The notes under the pieces: generated by a model
What the model was told of the DNA's origin: nothing
Databases searched by the model: none
Seen by the model: the letters and a program-made list of their open reading frames with translations, nothing else
From: Cohnella sp. OV330
GTDB lineage: Bacteria; Bacillota; Bacilli; Paenibacillales; Paenibacillaceae
Length of the DNA: 64,000 nt
Assembly: GCF_900112065.1 (NCBI RefSeq)
Contig: NZ_FOKE01000006.1
Span: forward strand, 186,001 to 250,000
Reading direction: 5' to 3'
In this document: positions 1 to 9,042 of the stretch, piece by piece
Layout of the letters: the number at the start of each line of letters is the position of its first letter
How positions within the stretch are numbered: the first letter of the stretch is position 1
Position numbers and translations under genes: made by a program

Positions 1-219
1 AACAATGAGAACGACGAGAATGCTGCGAATCCAGGTTTCCTTCCAAAAAGACAGACCTAACAATAAGCTGAGTATTAAATAAGCAAATTGGAACAGGATG
101 TAATTTTCAAAATAGATGTCGATCGCAACAACGGCAAGAAATGCGATTCCGAATAAGAAGCGGCCTGTATACTTATTGAGAATAAAGGTTTCCGCATAAT
201 GGGCAATGTAGTTTTTCAT
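1..219 (-). CDS. partial multi-pass membrane protein (C-terminal part outside window)
   Basis: Reading the minus strand from an ATG at 219 gives 73 codons without a stop up to the window edge, so the gene continues beyond base 1. A GAGGT ribosome binding site lies about 9 bases upstream of the ATG. The product starts MKNYIAHYAETFILNKY and then has two or three hydrophobic segments (residues about 20-33, 40-52 and 65-73), typical of the membrane-spanning N-terminus of a sensor or a small integral membrane protein. No family can be named from this much. Hand count gives about 38% G+C (83 of 219), far below the downstream genes, which may mean horizontal transfer or a relaxed AT-rich accessory gene. 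Confidence 0.6.
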   Translation of the reverse strand, partial: MKNYIAHYAETFILNKYTGRFLFGIAFLAVVAIDIYFENYILFQFAYLILSLLLGLSFWKETWIRSILVVLIV

Positions 220-324
220 AGGATCGCGTACCTCGCTGATAGGTTGACGCTGTAAGTTTACTCGATATTGTCAAAATCGACCAGCCTAAGTTGAAATGCG
301 GACCCGAATGTACGGTGGTGCGAG

Positions 325-349
325 AGGAGGAGGCTAGCCGCCTCCTCCT
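325..349 (-). terminator. hairpin downstream of the MFS transporter gene
   Basis: A perfect 10-bp stem (AGGAGGAGGC / GCCTCCTCCT) encloses a 5-base loop, 26 bases beyond the stop of the minus-strand transporter. There is no T-run on either side, so it is at best a weak intrinsic terminator. Its purine/pyrimidine arms could also be a chance low-complexity palindrome. Confidence 0.35.
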
Positions 350-375
350 ACTCCGCTTCTATCATTGCCTGCGGC

Positions 376-1587
376 TCACCTTCCCCTCAGCTCCGCGTCC
401 TTCGGCAGCAACAGCGTGAATATCCCGAGCAGCGGCAGATAGGCACAAATATGCATGACCGTCGATATGCTGGTGTGGTCGGCGATCTCGCCGAGCAGGG
501 CGGAGCCGAGTCCGCCGAGGCCGAACGCGAGACCGAAGAAGAGCCCGGATACGAGGCCGATCTTGCCCGGCAGCAGCTCCTGCGCGTATACGACGATGAT
601 CGAGAAGGCGGAGGAGAGCACGAACCCGGCGCAAACGCACAATACCGCGGACCAGAACGGGTCGGCATAAGGAAGCGCGATCGAGAATGGCGCGGTGCCG
701 AGAATCGACAGCCAGATGATGTTGCGCCTGCCGAACCGGTCGGCAAGCGGGCCGCCGATGAAGGTGCCTGCCGCGGATGCGACGAGGAACGCGAACAGAT
801 ACCACTGCGCGGCTTGCTTGCCTACGCCGAAGTCGTCGATCAAGTATAACGAGTAGAAGCTAGTGAAGCTAGACAGGTACACGTGCTTGGAGAAAACGAG
901 CAGGACCAGAATGCCGACCGACATGCGCACTTTGCCGACGGTGAGCTTGCTGGCGGATTGTACGGACTGCGCCGTCTTTTTCGGCTTGGGCGCCGCGCCG
1001 ACGGCGGCGTACCAGCGTGCGACCAGCGTCTGCAGCACGATCCCAGCTACGGCCGCGACGATGAATAAAAGGACCCCTTTTTGCCCGAGCGGGATGAAGA
1101 TGGTGGCGGTCATGACGGGACCGAGCGCGCTGCCGATGTTGCCGCCGACCTGGAAGATCGACTGCGCCAATCCGCGGTTGTTGCCCGCGGCGAGGTAGGC
1201 GACGCGCGAAGATTCGGGGTGAAACGCGGCCGAGCCGATCCCGATGGCGGTGACGGACAACAGGACGGTCGCGAAGTTCGGCGCGAGCGCGAGCATGACG
1301 ACGCCGAGCAGCGTGAAGCAGACGCCGAGCGGCAAGATGAAGGGACGCGGCTTCTTGTCCGCGAACCAGCCGACGAGCGGCTGCAAAAACGAGGCGGTAA
1401 TGTTCATCATAAAAGCGATGAGGCCGATTTGTCCGTAACTCAGGTGCTGCGACTCGCGCAGCACCGGGAACAGCGCGGTGACGGTCGATTGCATCGAATC
1501 GTTGAGCAGGTGAACCGTGCTGATCATGTACAGGATCGGAAACACGGTGGCGCTGACGGGCAGCGCGCGGGCGACTGCGGTTTTCAT
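376..1587 (-). CDS. MFS transporter, Fsr (fosmidomycin-resistance) type
   Basis: A 403-residue major facilitator superfamily permease with about 12 hydrophobic segments. The stretch HPESSRVAYLAAGN (about residue 122), followed by GLAQSIFQVGGNIGSALGP, is characteristic of the Fsr/fosmidomycin-resistance branch of proton-driven drug efflux pumps; LADRFGRR (about residue 282) is the MFS loop motif between the two halves. Length is normal. The ATG at 1587 is preceded by AAAGGGAGAG. The gene lies 25 bases downstream of a TrmB-type regulator on the same strand, so the two probably form one unit controlled from the operator at 2421-2440. The substrate is not known: Fsr homologues export fosmidomycin, but many relatives have other or unknown cargo. 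Confidence 0.88.
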   Translation of the reverse strand: MKTAVARALPVSATVFPILYMISTVHLLNDSMQSTVTALFPVLRESQHLSYGQIGLIAFMMNITASFLQPLVGWFADKKPRPFILPLGVCFTLLGVVMLALAPNFATVLLSVTAIGIGSAAFHPESSRVAYLAAGNNRGLAQSIFQVGGNIGSALGPVMTATIFIPLGQKGVLLFIVAAVAGIVLQTLVARWYAAVGAAPKPKKTAQSVQSASKLTVGKVRMSVGILVLLVFSKHVYLSSFTSFYSLYLIDDFGVGKQAAQWYLFAFLVASAAGTFIGGPLADRFGRRNIIWLSILGTAPFSIALPYADPFWSAVLCVCAGFVLSSAFSIIVVYAQELLPGKIGLVSGLFFGLAFGLGGLGSALLGEIADHTSISTVMHICAYLPLLGIFTLLLPKDAELRGR

Positions 1588-1612
1588 GTGCGAGGTTCTC
1601 TCCCTTTGATCT

Positions 1613-2398
1613 TCATTCGAGTCCGTATTCGTCGCGATAGCGTTCGAGCAGCTTCTCGTAGTCGCCGCCGTACGCGCGTTCGAGCTCGGGGCCGAAGTCC
1701 CGCTCGATGTCCATCATCATGACGTCGTGCTGGAACGCCTGCTTGAGGACATGCGCCACGGCCGGGTGGTTCGTCTCGAGCGCGGTCGATTTGCCGGCGG
1801 CGCCGAAGCTGCCGATGAATCCTTCTTTCCAGTCGCACAGCACGTAATAGTCTCGCGCGTCCCGGGGCAGCCACATCTCCATCCGTTTGTGCGTACGCAC
1901 GCGCTTAAGCTTCGACCTGACCTGGCCCAGCGTGATCGCCACGACGACGACGCCTCTCGCTTCGGCATCCAGCAGCAACGGCTCGAACTCCGCGAAGTCC
2001 TCGCTCCAGATGTCGACGACGATCGAGCGTTCCGCGCTTGCGATTATTCGCCGAAGAGAGGATCGGATGTTGGTTTCGCCTGACCAGTTATAGAAGGAAG
2101 CCGCCGCCGGTTGCGGCTTAAGCTCCTTGACGAGCACATCGGCGATCTCGTCGAATTCCGAGCGGAGCATACGGATGACCTGGCCGATCGGCACGGCGCC
2201 GTACATAACCGGATCACCTTCCGCGGCTCTGCATACGCCTTTGTCCACGAGAGACCGCAGCGCAGCGTAGACGTTCGTTCGCGATACCGAAACGCGCTTG
2301 GCGACCTCGTAGCCCGAGAGGGCCGCTTCCTCGTGAAGCGTCAGATAGCAGCGAGCTTCCAACTCGGACAATCCGAGCCGTTTTAGTCTTTCGATCAA
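1613..2398 (-). CDS. TrmB-family transcriptional regulator
   Basis: The 261-residue product has an N-terminal winged helix (residues about 1-70) starting MIERLKRLGLSELEARCYL, the TrmB-type DNA-binding signature, with the recognition helix around VSVSRTNVYAALRSLVDKG. Residues about 110-250 resemble the effector-binding/phospholipase-D-like half seen in many TrmB proteins (VVDIWSEDFAEFEPLL). Archaeal TrmB proteins sense sugars; in Firmicutes, stand-alone homologues commonly regulate the adjacent transporter. The start is TTG at 2398, preceded by AAGGAAGG 10 bases away. The gene is the first of a two-gene minus-strand unit with the MFS gene. A near-perfect palindrome sits just downstream of its -10 box, so autorepression is likely (inference). 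The ligand is unknown. Confidence 0.85.
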   Translation of the reverse strand: MIERLKRLGLSELEARCYLTLHEEAALSGYEVAKRVSVSRTNVYAALRSLVDKGVCRAAEGDPVMYGAVPIGQVIRMLRSEFDEIADVLVKELKPQPAAASFYNWSGETNIRSSLRRIIASAERSIVVDIWSEDFAEFEPLLLDAEARGVVVVAITLGQVRSKLKRVRTHKRMEMWLPRDARDYYVLCDWKEGFIGSFGAAGKSTALETNHPAVAHVLKQAFQHDVMMMDIERDFGPELERAYGGDYEKLLERYRDEYGLE

Positions 2399-2420
2399 GG
2401 GACGACCGCCTTCCTTGTTA

Positions 2421-2440
2421 GTCGTATTTTAAAATACTAC
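2421..2440 (-). promoter_or_regulatory. putative operator of the TrmB-type regulator
   Basis: GTCGTATTTTAAAATACTAC is an inverted repeat with 9 of 10 pairs matching and no spacer. It lies just downstream of the predicted transcription start, where a bound repressor would block elongation. Its position makes the adjacent TrmB-type protein the obvious candidate ligand (inference). Confidence 0.65.
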
Positions 2441-2452
2441 TTCGTGATCGCT

Positions 2453-2482
2453 ATTATGATGGGGTAAATAATATATTGTCAA
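2453..2482 (-). promoter_or_regulatory. sigma-A promoter of trmB-like/MFS operon
   Basis: On the minus strand TTGACA (2482-2477) is followed after 18 bases by CATAAT (2458-2453). The start of transcription is predicted about 6-7 bases further on, near 2446, immediately before the palindrome at 2421-2440. Confidence 0.75.
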
Positions 2483-2617
2483 TCCCTAATTGCAATTCAG
2501 GCGACAGGCGCGGATAAGGCTATAAAAATGGTATTGAGAATTCATTCGTATTCATGTATATTTATTCACATCATCTTATTAGGGGCGCCATCGGCGCGGA
2601 CGGAAAGTAGGGAGACC

Positions 2618-3085
2618 ATGAACATAACGATCGTGAGCCGCAAGGCGAGGCCGGAAGACGTAGAGGCGCTGTTCGAATTGATTCAGGGATATGCGGAAAA
2701 AGGAATTATGCTGCCGCGATCGAGAGAAGCCCTGCTGCGCCATATCGATTCCTTCGTCGTAGTCGAGGATGCCGGCAAGCTGATCGGCTGCGGTTCGTTG
2801 TTCCGTCTTGGCTCCGATCTGGTCGAGATCCGTTCGCTCGGGATGTGCGAGGGATATAAGGGCATGGGCATCGGCTCGCGCATCGTCGACGCTTTGATCG
2901 AAGAAGCGCGCCGCATGAATATACCGAAGGTCATGGCGCTTACGTATGAAGTGAAGTTCTTTTTGAAAAACGGCTTCACCGTCGTCGAAAAAGAGATTTT
3001 TCCGGAAAAAGTATGGACGGACTGCGTGCACTGCAGCAAGCGCAACAACTGCGACGAGATCGCTGTCGTACGCATATTGGAATAG
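2618..3085 (+). CDS. GNAT-family N-acetyltransferase, short ArgA-like
   Basis: A 155-residue GCN5-related N-acetyltransferase. Residues about 75-95 (VEIRSLGMCEGYKGMGIGSR) form beta-4 and the acetyl-CoA pyrophosphate loop (G-x-G-I/M-G-S). The C-terminus carries a Cys cluster (VWTDCVHCSKRNNCDEIAV, about residues 131-149) seen in stand-alone N-acetylglutamate-synthase-like proteins, so acetylation of glutamate or a related amino acid is possible; this is family inference. I chose ATG 2618, preceded by AGGGAGA, over an upstream in-frame ATG at 2528 that lacks a ribosome binding site. It stands about 150 bases before hrcA but is outside the CIRCE-controlled unit. Confidence 0.8.
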   Translation: MNITIVSRKARPEDVEALFELIQGYAEKGIMLPRSREALLRHIDSFVVVEDAGKLIGCGSLFRLGSDLVEIRSLGMCEGYKGMGIGSRIVDALIEEARRMNIPKVMALTYEVKFFLKNGFTVVEKEIFPEKVWTDCVHCSKRNNCDEIAVVRILE

Positions 3086-3141
3086 CAGGCAGATCGCCAT
3101 CGGGCGATCGCCCTAATCTATGCCAAACCGCATCGGTCGTC

Positions 3142-3170
3142 TTGACACGGCAGGCGCGGTTTGGTATTTT
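3142..3170 (+). promoter_or_regulatory. sigma-A promoter of the hrcA operon
   Basis: TTGACA (3142-3147), a 17-base spacer and TATTTT (3165-3170). The predicted start near 3177 places the CIRCE operator in the first bases of the transcript. Confidence 0.75.
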
Positions 3171-3181
3171 TGTAATAGTGA

Positions 3182-3208
3182 TTAGCACTCATGATCGTTG
3201 AGTGCTAA
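3182..3208 (+). promoter_or_regulatory. CIRCE operator (HrcA binding site)
   Basis: Perfect 9-9-9 CIRCE element: TTAGCACTC, nine bases, GAGTGCTAA. It is the known HrcA target and lies between the predicted promoter and hrcA, so the heat-shock operon is expected to be autorepressed by HrcA. Confidence 0.97.
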
Positions 3209-3232
3209 CGACGGCGAGGAGGGGAACGATTC

Positions 3233-4258
3233 ATGCTCAGCGAGCGTCAACGTATGATTTTAAGCGCCATTGTAGACGACTACATCCGCTCGGCGGAGCC
3301 CGTCGGCTCGCGCAGCATCTCCAAGCGCAGCGATGTCTCGTTCAGCCCCGCCACCATCCGCAACGATATGGCCGATCTGGAGGAGCTCGGGCTGCTCGAG
3401 CAGCCGCATACGTCGGCCGGCCGCATTCCTTCCATTAAGGGTTATCGTTATTACGTGGATCATTTGATCCGGCTCGGCGGCGTGAAGGAGCAGGACGTCA
3501 AGCGTCTGCGCGGCCTGGTCGCGGAGAAGATGAACCACTGGGAGGGCGCCGTCAGTCATGCCGCGACGATCGTGTCGCAGCTGACCAATTATACGTCGAT
3601 CGTGCTCGGACCGGACTCGTTCCATACGAGCCTCAAGCACTTCCAGCTGCTGCCGCTGACCGAGACGACGGCGGTCGCCATCGTCGTCGCCAATACGGGG
3701 CACGTGGAGCACCGGACCATCACGCTGCCCGAGGGCGTAAGCATGGACGATATGCGCCGAATCGCGAGCCTGCTCAACGACAAGCTGACCGGCGTTCCCT
3801 TTTACAAGGTGAAGACGGTGCTGTATACCGAGGTGGCCAACGAGCTTAGCAGTTACATCGACCATTGCGAGCATATTTTGACCTTGCTCGAGGATACGCT
3901 GAAGGAAGAGACCGAGCCCAAAGTGTACCTGAGCGGCGCGACCAACATCTTGACGCAGCCGGAGTTCAAGGACGTCGACAAGGTCAAAGGCATCCTGGAC
4001 GTGCTCGAGGAGACGCCGCGCCTGATGCAGTTGTTTCAGTCGTTGTCCGAGGGGATACAGGTACGCATAGGGACGGAAAACGGCGTAGAGGCGATCAACC
4101 AATGCAGTCTCGTGACGGCGACGATCACGGCGGACGGCCATTTGCTCGGCACGATCGGCATATTGGGACCGACGCGCATGGAGTACGGCAAGGTCATCGG
4201 CCTGCTGGATTATTTGTCCGGGGATTTGACCCGTCTTTACAACCGATTGTACAAATAA
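3233..4258 (+). CDS. hrcA: heat-inducible transcription repressor HrcA
   Basis: A 341-residue protein of normal HrcA length. The N-terminal winged helix (residues about 1-75) starts MLSERQRMILSAIVDDYI and contains EPVGSRSISKRSDVSFSPAT and NDMADLEELGLLEQPHTSAGR, both hallmarks of the family. The remaining domain (about 80-341) is the GAF-like dimerisation region. HrcA binds CIRCE at 3182-3208 and represses this operon; in Bacillus its DNA-binding activity depends on GroEL, so titration of chaperonin by misfolded protein derepresses the genes. ATG 3233 has a GAGGAGGGG ribosome binding site. It is first in hrcA-grpE-dnaK-dnaJ, the class I heat-shock operon. Confidence 0.97.
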   Translation: MLSERQRMILSAIVDDYIRSAEPVGSRSISKRSDVSFSPATIRNDMADLEELGLLEQPHTSAGRIPSIKGYRYYVDHLIRLGGVKEQDVKRLRGLVAEKMNHWEGAVSHAATIVSQLTNYTSIVLGPDSFHTSLKHFQLLPLTETTAVAIVVANTGHVEHRTITLPEGVSMDDMRRIASLLNDKLTGVPFYKVKTVLYTEVANELSSYIDHCEHILTLLEDTLKEETEPKVYLSGATNILTQPEFKDVDKVKGILDVLEETPRLMQLFQSLSEGIQVRIGTENGVEAINQCSLVTATITADGHLLGTIGILGPTRMEYGKVIGLLDYLSGDLTRLYNRLYK

Positions 4259-4303
4259 CGCGCGAACGCGCAAAATGAATTCGATGAGGAAGGAGCCGAA
4301 GCA

Positions 4304-4864
4304 ATGGATCAGGATTTGAAGCAGGAGCCGCACCTTGACGCGTCGGAGCAAGCCGCGCCCGAGGCGGAAGAAACGGTAGAGGCGCAAGCCGAACAAGCGT
4401 CGGCAGCGCCGGAGGACGATCGTTTCGAGGAGTTGAAGCGCCAAGCCGAGGAGGCGTACCAGCGCCAGCTTCGCGTGCAGGCCGACTTCGACAACTATCG
4501 GCGCCGCACGCTCAAGGAGACGGCCGACCTGCAGAAGTATGCTTCGCTCAAGCTCTTGACGAACCTGCTCCCCGTGCTCGACAACTTCGGGCGCGCGCTG
4601 CAGACCTCGTCCGAAGGATCCGAGAGCGATTCTTTCGTCAAGGGCATCGATATGATCAACCGCCAGCTTTGGCAAGTGCTTGAGGCCGAAGGGCTGAAGG
4701 CGATGGAGCCGGTCGGCCAGCCGTTCGATCCCGAGCTGCACCAGGCGATCATGCAGGTGGAGTCCGAGGAATACGAAGAAGGCACCGTCGTCGAGGTCGT
4801 CCAACCGGGCTACTGGCTGAGCGACAAGGTCATCCGTCCCGCCATGGTCAAAGTTAGCGGGTAA
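4304..4864 (+). CDS. grpE: DnaK nucleotide exchange factor GrpE
   Basis: A 186-residue cytosolic co-chaperone that releases ADP from DnaK. The first about 45 residues are acidic and probably disordered; residues about 45-100 form the long coiled coil that ends in QADFDNYRRRTLKETADLQK, the diagnostic GrpE segment; residues about 130-186 form the beta domain that contacts DnaK, with GQPFDPELHQAIMQVES. ATG 4304 follows AGGAAGGAG. It is 45 bases after hrcA and 71 before dnaK, co-transcribed from the CIRCE promoter. Confidence 0.96.
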   Translation: MDQDLKQEPHLDASEQAAPEAEETVEAQAEQASAAPEDDRFEELKRQAEEAYQRQLRVQADFDNYRRRTLKETADLQKYASLKLLTNLLPVLDNFGRALQTSSEGSESDSFVKGIDMINRQLWQVLEAEGLKAMEPVGQPFDPELHQAIMQVESEEYEEGTVVEVVQPGYWLSDKVIRPAMVKVSG

Positions 4865-4871
4865 TTTCTAC

Positions 4872-4903
4872 TTAACCGAATTTCAAATTAACCGAATTTC
4901 AAA
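4872..4903 (+). repeat. 16-bp perfect tandem duplication upstream of dnaK
   Basis: TTAACCGAATTTCAAA occurs twice head to tail (4872-4887 and 4888-4903), in the otherwise GC-rich grpE-dnaK spacer. It looks like a recent slippage duplication; the AT-rich tract just upstream of the dnaK ribosome binding site (GGAGGA at 4922) could also keep that site unstructured. Confidence 0.85.
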
Positions 4904-4932
4904 TTCACGCATTTTAAGACTGGAGGACTTGA

Positions 4933-6786
<1,854 letters not shown>

Positions 6787-6819
6787 AGCATAGATACCGG
6801 CTGCCGGCGGCAGCGAGTA

Positions 6820-6877
6820 GTCAAAGCCGGTTCCGCTTGGCGTTGCCTCTACGGCGCGCGGCGGAACCCGCTTTGAC
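6820..6877 (+). other. large intercistronic hairpin between dnaK and dnaJ
   Basis: A 17-base arm (6820-6836, starting GTCAAAGCCGG) pairs with 6861-6877 at 16 of 17 positions around a 24-base loop. Only three T residues follow, so it is a weak terminator at most. It could lower dnaJ expression relative to dnaK, stabilise the dnaK 3' end, or be an RNA processing site. Confidence 0.7.
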
Positions 6878-6903
6878 TTTGTCATGGAGATGGAGGTTGA
6901 ATA

Positions 6904-8022
6904 GTGGCGGACAAAAAGGATTTTTATGAGGTGCTCGGCGTCGGCAAGGGCGCATCCGCGGACGAGATCAAAAAGGCTTACCGCGGCCTCGCGCGCAAGT
7001 ATCACCCCGACGTGAACAAGGCGGCCGACGCGGAGGCCAAGTTCAAGGAAGTCAAGGAAGCGTACGATACGCTGAGCGACGATCAGAAGCGCGCCCGGTA
7101 CGACCAGTTCGGCCATGAGGACCCGATGGCGGGAATGGGCGGCGGACAGGGCGACTTCGGCGGCGGCTTCGGCGATATTTTCGATATGTTCTTCGGCGGC
7201 GGCGGCGGCCGGCGCGACCCTAACGCGCCGCAGCGCGGCAACGACCTGCAATATACGATGACGATCGAGTTCAAGGAGGCCGTCTTCGGCAAGGAGCTCG
7301 ACATTACCATTCCGCGCACCGAGAGCTGCGACCACTGTCACGGCAGCGGGGCCGAACCCGGCTCCAAGGTCGATAACTGTCCGACCTGCCGCGGCACCGG
7401 CCAGCAGGAAGTCGCGCAGAATACGCCGTTCGGGCGCATCGTCAACCGCAGAACCTGCTCGACCTGCGGCGGGCGCGGCAAGATCATCAAGGATCGCTGC
7501 AAAGTGTGCTCCGGCAGCGGCCAGGTGAAGAAGCAGCGCAAAATCCACGTCAAGATTCCGGCGGGCGTAGACGACGGCTCGCAGCTTCGCGTTAGCGGCG
7601 AGGGCGAAGGCGGCACGCGCGGCGGACCTGCGGGCGACCTGTACGTCGTTCTGCGCGTCAAAGCGCACGACTTTTTCGAGCGCGACGGCGACGACATCTA
7701 CTGCGAGGTGCCGCTCACGTTCGCGCAGGCGGCGCTCGGCGACGAGATCGAGATCCCGACGCTGACCGAGAAGGTCAAGCTCAAGATTCCGGCGGGCACG
7801 CAGACGGGCACGTTCTTCCGCCTCAAAGGCAAAGGCGTGCCGAAGCTGCGCGGCTACGGCCAGGGCGACCAGCACGTCAAAGTGACGGTGGTCACGCCGA
7901 CGAATCTGAACGACGCGCAGCGGGAGCTGCTTCGCGAATTCGGATCCACGACGGGCGAGTCGACCCACGAGCAGCACCAATCGATTTTCGAGCGCATGAA
8001 AAAAGCGATTTTGGGCGATTAG
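6904..8022 (+). CDS. dnaJ: molecular chaperone DnaJ (Hsp40)
   Basis: A 372-residue type I DnaJ. The J domain (1-70) carries HPD at residues 34-36, which triggers DnaK ATP hydrolysis. A Gly/Phe-rich linker (about 75-105) follows. The zinc-finger region has all four CxxCxGxG repeats ([32 protein letters not shown]), and the rest is the two beta domains that bind client protein. The start is GTG 6904, preceded by GGAGGT. It is the last gene of the CIRCE operon, separated from dnaK by a large hairpin and followed by a terminator at 8029-8083. Confidence 0.98.
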   Translation: MADKKDFYEVLGVGKGASADEIKKAYRGLARKYHPDVNKAADAEAKFKEVKEAYDTLSDDQKRARYDQFGHEDPMAGMGGGQGDFGGGFGDIFDMFFGGGGGRRDPNAPQRGNDLQYTMTIEFKEAVFGKELDITIPRTESCDHCHGSGAEPGSKVDNCPTCRGTGQQEVAQNTPFGRIVNRRTCSTCGGRGKIIKDRCKVCSGSGQVKKQRKIHVKIPAGVDDGSQLRVSGEGEGGTRGGPAGDLYVVLRVKAHDFFERDGDDIYCEVPLTFAQAALGDEIEIPTLTEKVKLKIPAGTQTGTFFRLKGKGVPKLRGYGQGDQHVKVTVVTPTNLNDAQRELLREFGSTTGESTHEQHQSIFERMKKAILGD

Positions 8023-8028
8023 TCCGAT

Positions 8029-8083
8029 GAAAAGAAGCCGATTCTCCCTCTATGTGCGCGACATGGGGAGTCGGCTTCTTTTG
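8029..8083 (+). terminator. intrinsic terminator of the hrcA-dnaJ operon
   Basis: AAAAGAAGCCGATTCTCCC (8030-8048) pairs, with a two-base bulge, with GGGAGTCGGCTTCTTTT (8066-8082). The stem ends in the TTTT tract, and the symmetric A-tract on the other side makes it potentially bidirectional. Confidence 0.85.
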
Positions 8084-8198
8084 CGCGTTCGCGGATCCGC
8101 GCGTAATCTCGCCTGCCCGTGCATAAGCCGCCGCCGATCGCGCATCCTATACGGCGACTGCATGCATTTTATTCGCCATTACGGGAGGATCGACACTG

Positions 8199-8351
8199 AT
8201 GGGCAAGCGGAACAAGCGTAACGAACAGTTACCGGTGGCGAGAGTCGAGGACGTCGAGTTCGCGGCGGATCGCGCGGACGCGGACGATCTGGAAGCGCTG
8301 CAGCGCTCGGAGGAAGCCGACCGCCGGGCGCAGCAATACGAAGGGACGTGA
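8199..8351 (+). CDS. YfhD-family small protein
   Basis: A 50-residue highly charged protein beginning MGKRNKRNEQLP, followed by VEFAADRADADDLEALQRSEEADRRAQ. The pattern DVEFxxxxADxxDxEAxxRxxxAD is that of the YfhD family of small Bacillales proteins of unknown function, some of which are made in sporulation. It is soluble with no membrane segment. The ATG is preceded by GGGAGG 11 bases away. It overlaps the next gene by 4 bases (GTGA). The 115 bases between the dnaJ terminator and this gene contain no other recognisable feature. Confidence 0.7.
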   Translation: MGKRNKRNEQLPVARVEDVEFAADRADADDLEALQRSEEADRRAQQYEGT

Positions 8352-8707
8352 GCGACGTGGACAAGACGACGCTTGAAGCGAGCTTCGACTCGCAGGAGGA
8401 AGCTGAAGCCGCCGTTCGCAAGCTGACGGCGCTTCGCGGGGACCGCTTCCGCATGGAGAGCGCGGCTGCGGGCGCGGACTTCGGGTCCAAAGCAAGCCGC
8501 AAGGACGCGATCGCGAGCGGCGTAGCGAGCGCGATGCTATACGGCGGAGCGGAGCTCGAGGCGGCGGAGGAGCTCGGCGGGAACGCGGCGGAATACAGCC
8601 CGGCGGCGTCCAAGGCGGCCGCGATCCACCTGACCGCCGACATTCCCGGCGAATCCGTCGAGCAGGCGCGCAGAGTCATACAAGACACGGGCGGCACGCT
8701 CGCTTAG
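8348..8707 (+). CDS. small protein of unknown function
   Basis: A 119-residue Ala/Glu-rich protein, probably soluble. The first about 30 residues (LEASFDSQEEAEAAVRKLTALRGDRFRME) and the end (VEQARRVIQDTGGTLA) look like two halves of a small alpha/beta domain of the kind found in general-stress proteins (YflT/GSP17M-like); this is a weak resemblance only. Two starts are possible: GTG 8348, overlapping the YfhD stop as GTGA, or GTG 8357, better spaced from GAAGGGA. Translational coupling with the YfhD gene is likely. Compositional bias matches its neighbours, so the frame appears genuine. Confidence 0.55.
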   Translation: MSDVDKTTLEASFDSQEEAEAAVRKLTALRGDRFRMESAAAGADFGSKASRKDAIASGVASAMLYGGAELEAAEELGGNAAEYSPAASKAAAIHLTADIPGESVEQARRVIQDTGGTLA

Positions 8708-8716
8708 CGATTGAGG

Positions 8717-8745
8717 TTGACAGCGCCCGTTAATATCAATAAACT
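8717..8745 (+). promoter_or_regulatory. sigma-A promoter of tyrS
   Basis: TTGACA (8717-8722), 17 bases, TAAACT (8740-8745). It lies just after the preceding gene and just before the T-box leader. Confidence 0.65.
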
Positions 8746-8751
8746 GTCTGT

Positions 8752-9018
8752 AACTCATATGCATTTACGTTGAAGGAATCAGTAGCTGCCTCGTCCCTGT
8801 CTCAGAAAGCCGGGGGTCGATGAGACCCGGTACATACGCTGGCCAGCGAATTACGTTCTGGAGTAACCCGGGTAATGCCGGGCGGAGTGGCGATCGATAT
8901 CTCGCCGAGAGCGGCATCCATGGCGCGCGTACGCGCGGCGTCCATCGGTGCAATTTGGGTGGTAACACGGTGGTCCAATCGTCCCTATGTCTATTTAGAC
9001 TAGGGGCGATTTTTTATT
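8752..9018 (+). promoter_or_regulatory. tyrosine T-box riboswitch leader
   Basis: The 335-base gap before tyrS holds a T-box leader. The T-box core TTTGGGTGGTAACACGGTGG lies at 8954-8973, and its bulge TGGT would pair with a tRNA ending A-CCA, as tRNA-Tyr does. A TAC triplet (Tyr codon) sits in the expected specifier region at 8831-8833, with a second at 8835-8837. The terminator is a stem from ATCGTCCCTA (8978) to TAGGGGCGAT (9010) followed by TTTTTT. Uncharged tRNA-Tyr should stabilise the antiterminator and permit tyrS expression. Confidence 0.92.
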
Positions 9019-9042
9019 TTCAGCCAAGGGGAGCGGGTACCA

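Noticed and set aside
2490-2518. Promoter for the GNAT gene (TTGCAA-N17-GATAAG)
   Set aside because: Both hexamers are weak and overlap the divergent promoter region; not reported as a feature.
2528-2617. Upstream start giving a 30-residue hydrophobic extension of the GNAT protein
   Set aside because: No ribosome binding site at 2528, while ATG 2618 has AGGGAGA and fits the family start.
3260-4804. Long open frame on the minus strand opposite hrcA-grpE (514 codons)
   Set aside because: GC-rich coding DNA produces long antisense frames; composition is Arg/Leu/His-rich with no family pattern, and hrcA and grpE are certain.
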